Both the position numbers and the translations under genes were made by a program. A DNA stretch of 64,000 nucleotides from RHKX01 sp041393495 (GTDB taxonomy: Bacteria; Actinomycetota; Thermoleophilia; Solirubrobacterales; 70-9): NCBI GenBank assembly GCA_041393495.1, contig JAWKKA010000009.1, positions 1-64,000 on the forward strand, in the 5' to 3' direction. Below, piece after piece: positions 16,650 to 23,882 of this stretch (the stretch's first letter is position 1; each line of letters opens with the position of its first letter). The notes beneath the pieces are model-generated. The model was given only the letters and a program-made list of their open reading frames with translations, made no database searches and was not told where the DNA came from.

Positions 16650-18266
16650 TCAGCGGCGCGAGCTCATCGGTCTCATCGGGGTGACGGTGAGCTTCTCCAG
16701 CACGGCGCTGCCCCCCTCGGCCCAGGCCCCGAGCCGGTCGGCGCCCTCGGGCGGGAAGACCTGATCGGTGATCGTCTTCCGGCCGCCTCGGGCGAACACC
16801 TCGACCGAGGCGCGATCGAGGAAGACCGTCAACTTGAGCTCGCCGTCGACCAATCTCACGGGGGCGGCCTCGACCGAGGCGAACTTCGGGTTGAAGTCGA
16901 CGTCGCCCGACCGGGTGCGGTCCACGAACAGCTTGCCGGTGGCGGTGTCGTAGCCGATCGCCGTCTCAGCGTCACGGTTGCCGAGCACGCTCAGCCCGAA
17001 CCGGTCGGCCCTGCCCGCTGCCAGCGTGGCATCGACCCGGACCGCGCCGCCACGAACCGCCAGCGACCGCCTGCCGGCGATCGGAAGCGGCCGACGAACC
17101 TTCAGCGTCGCCGGCCTCTCGAGCGAAGCGAGCTGGTCCACCGGCCTCTGGACGAGCCTCGGGCCCCTGCGAGCCTTGATCAGCCTCAACTCCCGCGGCA
17201 GCGACATCGAGCCGCGCCACGTCGAGGTGGGAACGGACAAGGCATAGTCCCAGTTGCTCATCCAGCCGATCGTGATGGCCTTCCCGCGCGGCAGCCCCGA
17301 GAAGGTGACGGTGGCGTAGTAGTCCCGCCCCCGGTCGAGCCAGCCGTGGCGAAACGACGTCGTCGCGCCCTCCTCGGCGATCCGTTCGCTCCCGGTCACG
17401 GCCGTGTCGGGCGTGAACGTCCTGCCATCGAACTGGCCGACGAAGTACTGCCCGCCGCTGCCGCCGGCAACGCCGCCGGGATTGACGTTGACGATCATCA
17501 CCCACTTCCACCTGTCGGTTCCCTCGACCCTGACAGGAAACAGATCGGGGCATTCCCAAAGGCCACCGACCGCGTTCGCCGGCCCGAACTCGCTCAAGTA
17601 CTTCCAGTCCGTGAGGTTCCTGCTCTTGTAGAGCACGACCTTGCGCTCCGTGGCCTCGACTGCGGCCATCACCCAATAGCTCCCCGCGGGACCGTCATAG
17701 GCGAACACCTTCGGGTCGCGGAAGCTCGCCGAGTTGCGGTCAAGCACCGGATTGCCCTCGTACTTCTCCCAGGTGCGACCTCGATCGGTGCTGTAGGCGA
17801 GCGACTGCGCCTGCAATCCCGGGAATTCCGGGTGAGAGGGGGTGTAGCTCGAGGTATAGATCGCCACCAGCGGCGGACTCCTCCGGGTCCCGAACCCGCT
17901 CGTGTTGTCGCGATCGATGACCACGGAGCCGGAGAAGATGTCCTCGACCGGCTTTCCGGACTGATTCAGCGTCTGCGGAATCGCGACCGGCTTCTCGCTC
18001 CAGTTGACGAGGTCCTTCGACGTTGCATGCCCCCAGCTCATGTTCCCCCACAGCGTGCCGTAGGGGTTGTGCTGGAAGAAGAGGTGGTAGGTGCCGCGGT
18101 AGTGGACCAGACCGTTCGGGTCGTTCATCCAGTTCCGCTGCGGCGTGAAGTGATAGGAGGGGCGATACCGCTCGAGCGGCTCCTGCGAAGCGGCCGTCGC
18201 CGAGCCGACCAGCCCCGCGGCGAGGGCCAAACCGCCGAACGTGGCCATCGACAGGCGGAAGCGCAT
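16650..18266 (-). CDS. Secreted GH32 fructan hydrolase (levanase/inulinase/invertase type)
   Basis: This is a glycoside hydrolase family 32 enzyme of about 538 residues, with a signal peptide (FRLSMATFGGLALAAGLVG) and a five-bladed propeller. The catalytic nucleophile lies in NWMNDPNGL, the transition-state stabiliser in ASFRDPKVF and the acid/base Glu in GGLWECPDLF. All three GH32 residues are intact. The C-terminal part is the beta-sandwich with VFLDRASVEVFARGGR. It should release fructose or fructo-oligosaccharides from fructans or sucrose outside the cell. The ATG at 18266 is preferred because it starts the signal peptide; a GTG at 18296 would add ten residues. Confidence 0.93.
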   Translation of the reverse strand: MRFRLSMATFGGLALAAGLVGSATAASQEPLERYRPSYHFTPQRNWMNDPNGLVHYRGTYHLFFQHNPYGTLWGNMSWGHATSKDLVNWSEKPVAIPQTLNQSGKPVEDIFSGSVVIDRDNTSGFGTRRSPPLVAIYTSSYTPSHPEFPGLQAQSLAYSTDRGRTWEKYEGNPVLDRNSASFRDPKVFAYDGPAGSYWVMAAVEATERKVVLYKSRNLTDWKYLSEFGPANAVGGLWECPDLFPVRVEGTDRWKWVMIVNVNPGGVAGGSGGQYFVGQFDGRTFTPDTAVTGSERIAEEGATTSFRHGWLDRGRDYYATVTFSGLPRGKAITIGWMSNWDYALSVPTSTWRGSMSLPRELRLIKARRGPRLVQRPVDQLASLERPATLKVRRPLPIAGRRSLAVRGGAVRVDATLAAGRADRFGLSVLGNRDAETAIGYDTATGKLFVDRTRSGDVDFNPKFASVEAAPVRLVDGELKLTVFLDRASVEVFARGGRKTITDQVFPPEGADRLGAWAEGGSAVLEKLTVTPMRPMSSRR

Positions 18267-18296
18267 GAGCGAGACAAGCCTACTCAGCGGGCACAC

Positions 18297-18601
18297 ACGA
18301 CCCGCACCAATGGGACCTGCCCGAGCTCTACTGTGATCCGGGGAGCCGGCGGGATCAGCCCGCTCCCCGGAGGCGGGGCTCCCTTCGCGATCACGCTCGC
18401 CGGCAGCGAGGACGGCCTGTCGCGGCCAGGCGGCATGAACAGGCAGGCACCCGGCACGACCTCGAGCGTCGCCTCCGAGACCTCAACGACCGATCCCGCC
18501 GCGACCCCCGATGTGGACCCGACCACCCGCCCGCGGGCTGGTTGCGCGATGGCTTCCTGCCCACGACCGCGTCGATACGCCCGCGTCCGCCGCTGCGCTC
18601 G
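18297..18601. other. Intergenic stretch between GH32 and MarR genes
   Basis: About 305 bases without a convincing gene. It holds a bulged hairpin at 18338-18370 (CCGGGGA arm pairing with TCCCCGG) and a GGTTGCGCGATGG segment at 18540-18552 that also occurs near 27324 in the tRNA-Arg-related region. A minus-strand reading frame (18284-18526) could encode 80 residues with an LEVVPGACLFMPPG stretch, but nothing supports its being real. Confidence 0.5.
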
Positions 18602-19060
18602 TCACTGCTTCGGCGGGAGGATGCCGGCCAGGCGGCTGAGCAGCGAACGGAGCTGCTCGAAGTCCTCGGCGCCGAGCTGTGCGGCCCATTCCCGTTCCAA
18701 CTCGGCGACCGCCTCGCGCATGACCATCGCCGCCTCGACGCCGCGGGGCGTGAGGTACACACGCCTCGAGCGACGATCGTCGGGATCGTCCCCCCTCTCG
18801 AGATAGCCGAGCCGCTCGAGCTGGCCGAGGAGGTAGTTCGCGGCCTGCTTGGTGTGGCCCGAGCCCGCCGCGATCTCGCCCGGGCGCCGCCCCTGCGGCC
18901 CGGGGTAGCGCAGGACGACGAGATGGGCCGCCACCAGGTCGTCGAAGCCACGATCGTGCAGGGCCGCGAGCATCCGCGCCTGGACGACCTCCAACGGCAT
19001 GCGCAGCAGCGCGCCGATGAGGGGCGGGCCCAGGGCTTCAGAGAGTCTCTGTGATGGCAT
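18602..19060 (-). CDS. MarR-family transcriptional regulator
   Basis: This 152-residue winged-helix protein has the MarR DNA-binding region (GEIAAGSGHTKQAANYLLGQLERLGYLERG, residues about 61-90) followed by the wing with the typical DPDDRRSRRVYLTPRG. N- and C-terminal helices form the dimer interface. It is divergent from the cupin gene, and the 80-bp intergenic region contains a 17-bp inverted repeat. Repression of the cupin promoter and of itself is the likely mode of action. The ligand is unknown. Confidence 0.93.
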   Translation of the reverse strand: MPSQRLSEALGPPLIGALLRMPLEVVQARMLAALHDRGFDDLVAAHLVVLRYPGPQGRRPGEIAAGSGHTKQAANYLLGQLERLGYLERGDDPDDRRSRRVYLTPRGVEAAMVMREAVAELEREWAAQLGAEDFEQLRSLLSRLAGILPPKQ

Positions 19061-19064
19061 TGTC

Positions 19065-19116
19065 GTAAAGGGACTTGACCGATCTGATTCGAGGTGCTAC
19101 GGTCAAGCGACTTTAC
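19065..19116. promoter_or_regulatory. MarR/cupin intergenic operator (inverted repeat)
   Basis: GTAAAGGGACTTGACCG (19065-19081) is the reverse complement of CGGTCAAGCGACTTTAC (19100-19116) at 14 of 17 positions, with an 18-base spacer. The left arm contains the -35 box and the right arm overlaps the -10 box of the cupin promoter. This is a classical repressor geometry for the adjacent MarR protein. Confidence 0.75.
19075..19103 (+). promoter_or_regulatory. Sigma-70-type promoter of the cupin gene
   Basis: TTGACC (19075-19080), a 17-base spacer and TACGGT (19098-19103) fit the housekeeping consensus well. Transcription would begin about 19110, giving a 30-base leader before the ATG at 19141. 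Both boxes lie inside the inverted repeat. Confidence 0.65.
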
Positions 19117-19140
19117 CAACGGTCTGGAAGCGAGGACTTC

Positions 19141-19581
19141 ATGGCAGGCAGGTACGAACCGGTCCACCTCGGGCCGATCACCATTCATTTCTCGGTTGAA
19201 GCGGAGGACTCCGACGACTCGGTCACCGTCTCGCGCTGCGACGTCCTGGCCGGCGCCGGCGTTCCCTTCGCCCACAGCCACGACGGCTTCGAGGAGACGA
19301 TCTACGGGGTCGAGGGGACGGTTACCTTCACGATCGACGGTGAAGCCGTCGCCATCGGCCCCGGCGAGGCGGTCTGCATCCGCCGCGGCCAGGTGCACAG
19401 CTTCGTCGCCGGCGAGGAGGACGTGTCCTTCCTGGCCATCGCGACCCCGGGCGTGTTCGGCCGGGCCTACTTCCAGGACATGGCCGGGGTCTTCGCGGCC
19501 GCCGCCGGCGGGCCGCCCGACCCGGAAGCCGTCCACGCGGTGATGCTGCGCCACGGCCTGACGCCGGCCCCGCCGGCCTAG
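19141..19581 (+). CDS. Cupin-domain protein
   Basis: The protein has 146 residues from the ATG at 19141. It is a single cupin barrel: motif 1 (PFAHSHDGFEETIYGVEG, His/His/Glu metal ligands around residues 44-50) and motif 2 (PGEAVCIRRGQVHSF, His about 87). These ligands suggest a bound Fe, Mn or Zn ion. Such small cupins include dioxygenases, isomerases and sugar or quinone-related proteins; the reaction cannot be told. Divergent transcription from a MarR gene with a shared operator suggests induction by a small, possibly phenolic, molecule. Confidence 0.88.
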   Translation: MAGRYEPVHLGPITIHFSVEAEDSDDSVTVSRCDVLAGAGVPFAHSHDGFEETIYGVEGTVTFTIDGEAVAIGPGEAVCIRRGQVHSFVAGEEDVSFLAIATPGVFGRAYFQDMAGVFAAAAGGPPDPEAVHAVMLRHGLTPAPPA

Positions 19582-19633
19582 GACTCGCCTGTGGCGCGAG
19601 GTCCCCTCTCCGCCGGCCGCTTCCTTCCCCGCG

Positions 19634-20017
19634 GCCGACAGGTTCGCGAAGCAGCGCTCCGGCGTCTCCGGTCCGTACTGGGCGTGGGACCACGAGCCCT
19701 GCTCCACCTGGCCGGCGCGCAGCGCCCACCGCTTCCGGGGACCGTGGAACCGGCCACCCCCAGCCCGGTGCTGGTCGTCGGCAACACCTTCGATCCGGCC
19801 AGCCCTGCGGGGCGCAATGGTCATGACGAAACGGTTGGCCCGGGCCCGCCTGCTCACCATGGACGGCTACGGCCACACCGCGTTGCTCAATCCGAGCTCC
19901 TGCGTCAACCGCATCGAGAGCCGTTACTTCATCAAGGGAACCTTGCCACGCATGGGGACGAGATGCGCCCAGGATGACGAGCCCTTCGGTGGCTCGATCG
20001 GCGTGGGAATCAAATAG
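19634..20017 (+). pseudogene. Decayed TAP-type alpha/beta hydrolase (C-terminal remnant)
   Basis: Pieces of the C-terminal domain typical of tripeptidyl-aminopeptidase-like (TAP, PF08386) hydrolases appear in changing frames. GPYWAWDHEPCSTWPA and FRGPWNRP are read in the frame beginning at 19634. PVLVVGNTFDPASP follows in another frame (about 19758-19803), and then LLTMDGYGHTALLNPSSC, with the catalytic-His region, is back in the first frame (from 19847). Two compensating shifts and the missing catalytic N-terminal domain show a dead fragment. It ends about 30 bases before the M23-like gene. The rest of the gene is not found nearby. Confidence 0.8.
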
Positions 20018-20046
20018 GGTTTGTCACTTAGTAGGGAAGGGGTCTG

Positions 20047-21237
20047 ATGAGGAATTTCGCACTGGCCGTCATGGTCGCCTGCGTGGCCGGATCGGTCTGC
20101 ACGACCGCCTCCGCAGCCGGCGCTGCCGGGCCGCGAATGGCACAGCTCACCCCCCTTGCCGCGACCGTGCAGGACGCGCCGCAGGCCGTGCGTGCCAGCG
20201 ACGGGCGATTTCACCTCGTCTACGAGATCTCCCTGCTGAACACGTCGACCTCCGCGGTTCGCCTCGATCGGGTGGCGGTGCGCGGCGGCGGGAAGGTCCG
20301 GGCCAGATATGCCGGACCCGGGGCGATCGGGCCGATCATGAGCGATGCCTCGCATCCGTTCGATCCGATCGACTCGCTCGAGCCCAGCGCCGGGGGCACC
20401 CTGTGGATGGACGTGACCTTCAACCGCCGCGCCGCGGTCCCATCGCGGCTCGTGCACCGCCTCGTCACGACGCCGCTGACGGGAGGAACGCCGTCCGGAC
20501 CGAGCGCGGCGACGGTCGGCGCACGCACCCGGGTGATTCGCAGCAAGCCGGTCGTGATCACGCCACCGCTGAGCGGGCCCGGCTACGTCGACGCCAACGG
20601 CTGCTGCGGCCTCGGCGCCCACGTTCGCGCCCTCTTCACCTTCGACGGTCGCCGGTACCTCTCACAGCGCTTCGCGATCGATTGGGTCCGGCTCGACCAG
20701 AGCGGCCGCTGGTGGAACGGCGATCCCTCGAAGAACCGCGACTTCGCGGTCTTCGGGGACCGGATCATCGCCGCCGCCCCCGGCAAGGTCGTCTCGACCC
20801 GCGACGACCTGCCGCAGAACACGCCGCCGAACCCGCTCGGCGAGCTCGATCTCGGCAACGCCCTCGGCAACCAGGTGAAGATCAGGATGCGGGGCGGCCT
20901 CTTCGCCATCTACGCGCACATGAGATCGGTGGCCGTCGAGGCCGGAGATCGGGTGCGACGCGGGCAACTGCTCGGACGGGTCGGAAACAGCGGCGGCTCC
21001 ACCGCTCCCCACCTCCACTTCCAGATCAACCCCAGCCTGCGCGGCGCCGGCGCGCTGTCGAACGGGGTCCCCTACGTGTTCGATGGGTTCGACCTCCAGG
21101 GCCGGATCGCGAACTTCGAGGATTTCCTCAGCCAGGTCAGCTCGACCCCGGCGATCATCGATCCTCCGCAGGGGCGGACCCACCGCCGTCTCGAGCTGCC
21201 GATGCAGTCCGACGTCGTCGACTTCCCCGGTCGATGA
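20047..21237 (+). CDS. Secreted M23/LytM-like peptidase family protein
   Basis: This 396-residue exported protein has a signal peptide at residues 1-24, an N-terminal beta-rich domain (about 40-170) and a C-terminal LytM/M23 fold. The second zinc motif PHLHFQINP (about 320) and the strand GLFAIYAHM with its His are present, and GDRVRRGQLLGRVGNSGG is the typical lead-in. The first zinc motif is altered: YLSQRFAIDW has the Asp but no His at the usual HxGxD place. It may be an inactive or modified family member that binds rather than cuts peptidoglycan. A GGAAGGGG box precedes the ATG. It overlaps the next hydrolase gene by four bases. Confidence 0.85.
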   Translation: MRNFALAVMVACVAGSVCTTASAAGAAGPRMAQLTPLAATVQDAPQAVRASDGRFHLVYEISLLNTSTSAVRLDRVAVRGGGKVRARYAGPGAIGPIMSDASHPFDPIDSLEPSAGGTLWMDVTFNRRAAVPSRLVHRLVTTPLTGGTPSGPSAATVGARTRVIRSKPVVITPPLSGPGYVDANGCCGLGAHVRALFTFDGRRYLSQRFAIDWVRLDQSGRWWNGDPSKNRDFAVFGDRIIAAAPGKVVSTRDDLPQNTPPNPLGELDLGNALGNQVKIRMRGGLFAIYAHMRSVAVEAGDRVRRGQLLGRVGNSGGSTAPHLHFQINPSLRGAGALSNGVPYVFDGFDLQGRIANFEDFLSQVSSTPAIIDPPQGRTHRRLELPMQSDVVDFPGR

Positions 21238-22202
21238 GACCGGGACTTCGGCCAGGCGCAGGAGCGAGGTTCGCGGCGGCGCTGGCGAGCGTCGTGGCGG
21301 TGATCCTCGTCGCGGCCGCTCCCTCCCCTGCGTCGCCCGGCAGCGCCCATCCCTCGACCGCGAAGGCGGACGGAGCCCTGCGCAAGCGGGTCGCGATCCA
21401 CGACGGCCGCAAGCTCTTCATCGCCTGCCGCGGCCAGGGCTCGCCGACCGTGGTGCTCGAGGCGGGCACGGGCGATCTCGGCCGGGTCTGGAGCATGCAG
21501 CCGTTCGGGCCGGGCCGCGCGGTGCTGCCGGCGGTCGCGCGGTTCACCCGGGTCTGCGTCTACGACCGGCCCGGCACCTACCTGCTGCCCGACCGGTTCA
21601 GCCGCAGCGACCCGGTCGCGATGCCGCGGACCGCGCTCGACATCGCCCGCGACCTGCGGGCGCTGCTCCGCGCCGCCCACGTTCCCGGGCCCTACGTCCT
21701 CGTCGGGCACTCCTACGGCGGGCTGGTCGCGCGGCTGTTCGCGACGATCTACCCGCGGCGCGTCGCCGGGCTGGTCTCGATCGATGCCCAGAACGAGGAC
21801 TTCATCGCCGCCTACAAGAAGTACCTGAGCCCCGAGCAGTACCGGGCGGCGGTGCTCGATCCGGCACCCCCGCCAGGGCTGGAGGACTACCCCGACTACG
21901 AGCGGCTCGCGCTCGAGGCCTCGGCCGCCCAGGTCGAGCAGGCCCAGGCCGACACCCCGCTGCGACGGATGCCGTTCGTGGTGCTGTCGCACTCGCGCGA
22001 TCTGCCGAACCCGTTCGGCTTCCCCCCGGACTGGCCGATCGGAGAGCTCGACCACGCCTTCCAGCAGTCCCAGGACATGCTAGCGGGGCTGCTGCCGAAC
22101 GCCCGTCACGTCGTCGCGAAGCGAAGCGGGCACTACATCCAGCTCGACCAGCCGCGGCTGGTCACCCGCGAGATCAGAAGGGTCGTGCGCCGTGTCCGTT
22201 AG
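21234..22202 (+). CDS. Secreted alpha/beta-fold hydrolase
   Basis: The protein has 322 residues from the ATG overlapping the upstream stop (ATGA). A signal peptide (about residues 10-36) is followed by an alpha/beta hydrolase core: oxyanion strand VVLEAGTGD, nucleophile elbow YVLVGHSYGGLVARL (Ser about residue 162) and catalytic His in KRSGHYIQLDQP near the C-terminus. It belongs with exported esterase/lipase-like hydrolases. A joint role with the preceding M23-like protein at the cell envelope is possible since the two are translationally coupled. Confidence 0.9.
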   Translation: MRPGLRPGAGARFAAALASVVAVILVAAAPSPASPGSAHPSTAKADGALRKRVAIHDGRKLFIACRGQGSPTVVLEAGTGDLGRVWSMQPFGPGRAVLPAVARFTRVCVYDRPGTYLLPDRFSRSDPVAMPRTALDIARDLRALLRAAHVPGPYVLVGHSYGGLVARLFATIYPRRVAGLVSIDAQNEDFIAAYKKYLSPEQYRAAVLDPAPPPGLEDYPDYERLALEASAAQVEQAQADTPLRRMPFVVLSHSRDLPNPFGFPPDWPIGELDHAFQQSQDMLAGLLPNARHVVAKRSGHYIQLDQPRLVTREIRRVVRRVR

Positions 22203-22227
22203 ACGATCGATGGAATGGACACCGACG

Positions 22228-22274
22228 GTCGGCTACGAAACCGAAGGTCACTGGTTTGAATCCAGTCGGGCGCG
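22228..22274 (+). repeat. Truncated tRNA-Arg(ACG) 3' half, copy A
   Basis: This 47-base segment matches the intact tRNA-Arg(ACG) at 30914-30987 from the anticodon stem to the discriminator base. It has one deleted C in the anticodon-stem junction and TTTGAAT instead of TTCGAAT in the T loop. The 5' half of the tRNA is missing and replaced by ACACCGACG, a junction shared with copy B. Orientation is opposite to the other copies. It looks like an attachment-site scar. Confidence 0.85.
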
Positions 22275-22329
22275 CTCCAAGGAAGTCGGGAAGCGGGCTG
22301 GTAAGGTCGGCAAGCATTCGTCGATCGGA

Positions 22330-23640
22330 GTGGTGTTGACGTTGCTGGGGAGGGGACGGAGTTCGGCTGGACGAGCCGGTGTCTTGGCGCTGGTCACGGT
22401 CTCCATGGGCGGCATGCTCGCTATCGGAGCGAATGCCTCGTTCGCCGATCCGCCCCCCTCCGTACGCCCCGCCGGCGGTGCGCTTCCGGAGCGGACGCAG
22501 GTGAAGGGGCGACATCTTCCGAAGCGAACGCGGGCCAAGGTGCGGCGGGTGATCCGCCGGTTCAAGCAGACGAACCGCACGCCCGGAGTGCTGATCGACA
22601 TCTGGGGACGCGAGGGGCGGTATGTCAGGGCCAAGGGCGTCGCCGATCTGGCCACGGGGGAGCGGCTCGAGAGGCGGATGCAGTTCAAGCTCGCCAGCCA
22701 GACGAAGGGGTTCACGGCCAACCTCATACTCCAGCTGGTCGGCGAGGGGAAGGTCTCCCTCGGTGATCACATCTCCGATTGGATCGCGGGCGTACCGAAC
22801 GGCGACCGGATCACGATCCGCCAGCTGCTCAACCACACGAGCGGGCTTGCCGACGGCTTCTCCCTCCCGGTGGTCCTGGAGAAGCTTGAAACCGGCTGTA
22901 CCCCCGAGTTCCTCCTCACCGCCGAGGCGGAGGCGCCGCCGATCGCGCCGCCTGGAGCGGAGTGGCACTACAGCAACTACGGCTACAACCTACTCGGCCG
23001 GGTGGTGGAGCTCGCCACCGGGCAGGACCTCAGCACGGCGATTCAGGAGCGGATCGCGGAACCGCTCGGTTTGCGTCGAACGTTCCTTCCCACCTCGACA
23101 ACCGACAACGGGCTCAGCCCACCCTTCGCCCGCGGCTACGGCAACACGTACCCGACCCGGCTGCCGGTCCTCGGGGACGACGCCACCGACCTTCCGGCGT
23201 CGTGCTTGTGGGCACACGGCGGCATGGTCTCCACGCTCGCCGATATGCGCGTGTTCACCCGCGCTCAGGCGACCGGGGAGCTGCTGAAGCCGTCCGTGCG
23301 GAAGCAGGTGACGCGGAACGCCCTCCCCTTCGAGTTCCCCGGCAACTACGACGGACCCGGACGCTGGAGGTACGGTCTCGGCATCTACCTCTCGGGTGGG
23401 TTCATCGGGGGGCAGGGCAGCATGCCCGGCTACGAGTCGACTGCGATGTACTCGCCTTCCCGCCACGTCGGGTTCCAGGTGGTGAGCATGAAGCAGGCGA
23501 ACGCGGTCACGCCACCGCCGATGTTCCAGGCTCTCGCGATGACGGTGTTCGGCCGTCGCCTCGGCTTCGGGCTCAGCCTCGCCGAGGCGCTCGAGCCGAA
23601 CTGCTTCGGCGTCGGGACTCCCCCGAACTGCGCTCCGTGA
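22330..23640 (+). CDS. Secreted serine hydrolase, beta-lactamase/DD-peptidase fold
   Basis: This protein of about 436 residues has a signal peptide ending near ANASFADPPP. The class C beta-lactamase/DD-carboxypeptidase motifs are SxxK (LASQTKGF, nucleophile Ser) and YxN (YSNYGYNLLG). The third motif region reads GGQGSMPGYES, with Gln where His or Lys is usual. Esterase, DD-peptidase or D-aminopeptidase activity are all possible. The reading frame is open back through the truncated tRNA fragment, which is clearly not coding. The GTG/TTG cluster at 22330-22342 behind a GGAG gives the best start, but the exact codon is uncertain. Confidence 0.82.
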   Translation: MVLTLLGRGRSSAGRAGVLALVTVSMGGMLAIGANASFADPPPSVRPAGGALPERTQVKGRHLPKRTRAKVRRVIRRFKQTNRTPGVLIDIWGREGRYVRAKGVADLATGERLERRMQFKLASQTKGFTANLILQLVGEGKVSLGDHISDWIAGVPNGDRITIRQLLNHTSGLADGFSLPVVLEKLETGCTPEFLLTAEAEAPPIAPPGAEWHYSNYGYNLLGRVVELATGQDLSTAIQERIAEPLGLRRTFLPTSTTDNGLSPPFARGYGNTYPTRLPVLGDDATDLPASCLWAHGGMVSTLADMRVFTRAQATGELLKPSVRKQVTRNALPFEFPGNYDGPGRWRYGLGIYLSGGFIGGQGSMPGYESTAMYSPSRHVGFQVVSMKQANAVTPPPMFQALAMTVFGRRLGFGLSLAEALEPNCFGVGTPPNCAP

Positions 23641-23882
23641 TCCGCCCGTAGCTAGCCTCCATTGCGATAGCCACCCTCCCTCATCGTCCCCGAGGGCATT
23701 CAGGGACCCGGGAAGGTCACCACGTCCAGGTCGGTGAGGCCGCGGTTGCGGAAGCTGCCGCGGAAGGCCGGTCGCCGAGATGTCGGCTGCCGCTGGCCTA
23801 AGCGGTTTGCCGGTCCCAGTCGGCTACCGCGCGATGGTTCCCGACGCCCAACATGACGACATTCCTGTCCGGGATGTCGCCC
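23641..23882. other. Intergenic stretch with a decayed coding tail
   Basis: No intact gene is visible. On the minus strand, near 23700-23760, a reading frame ends RGSFRNRGLTDLDVVTFPGP followed by a stop. It reads like the C-terminal tail of a lost gene, but no family is recognised. Confidence 0.4.

Noticed and set aside
18284..18526. An 80-residue minus-strand reading frame before GH32
   Set aside because: No recognisable family or ribosome binding site was seen; it overlaps the alternative GH32 start.
16467..18806. A long plus-strand open frame opposite the GH32 gene
   Set aside because: It is antisense to a gene with complete GH32 motifs, is Pro/Arg-rich and has no domain; such shadows are expected at this GC content.
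22192..22329. N-terminal extension of the beta-lactamase-fold protein
   Set aside because: It reads through the truncated tRNA-Arg copy and lacks a ribosome binding site; the signal peptide begins later.
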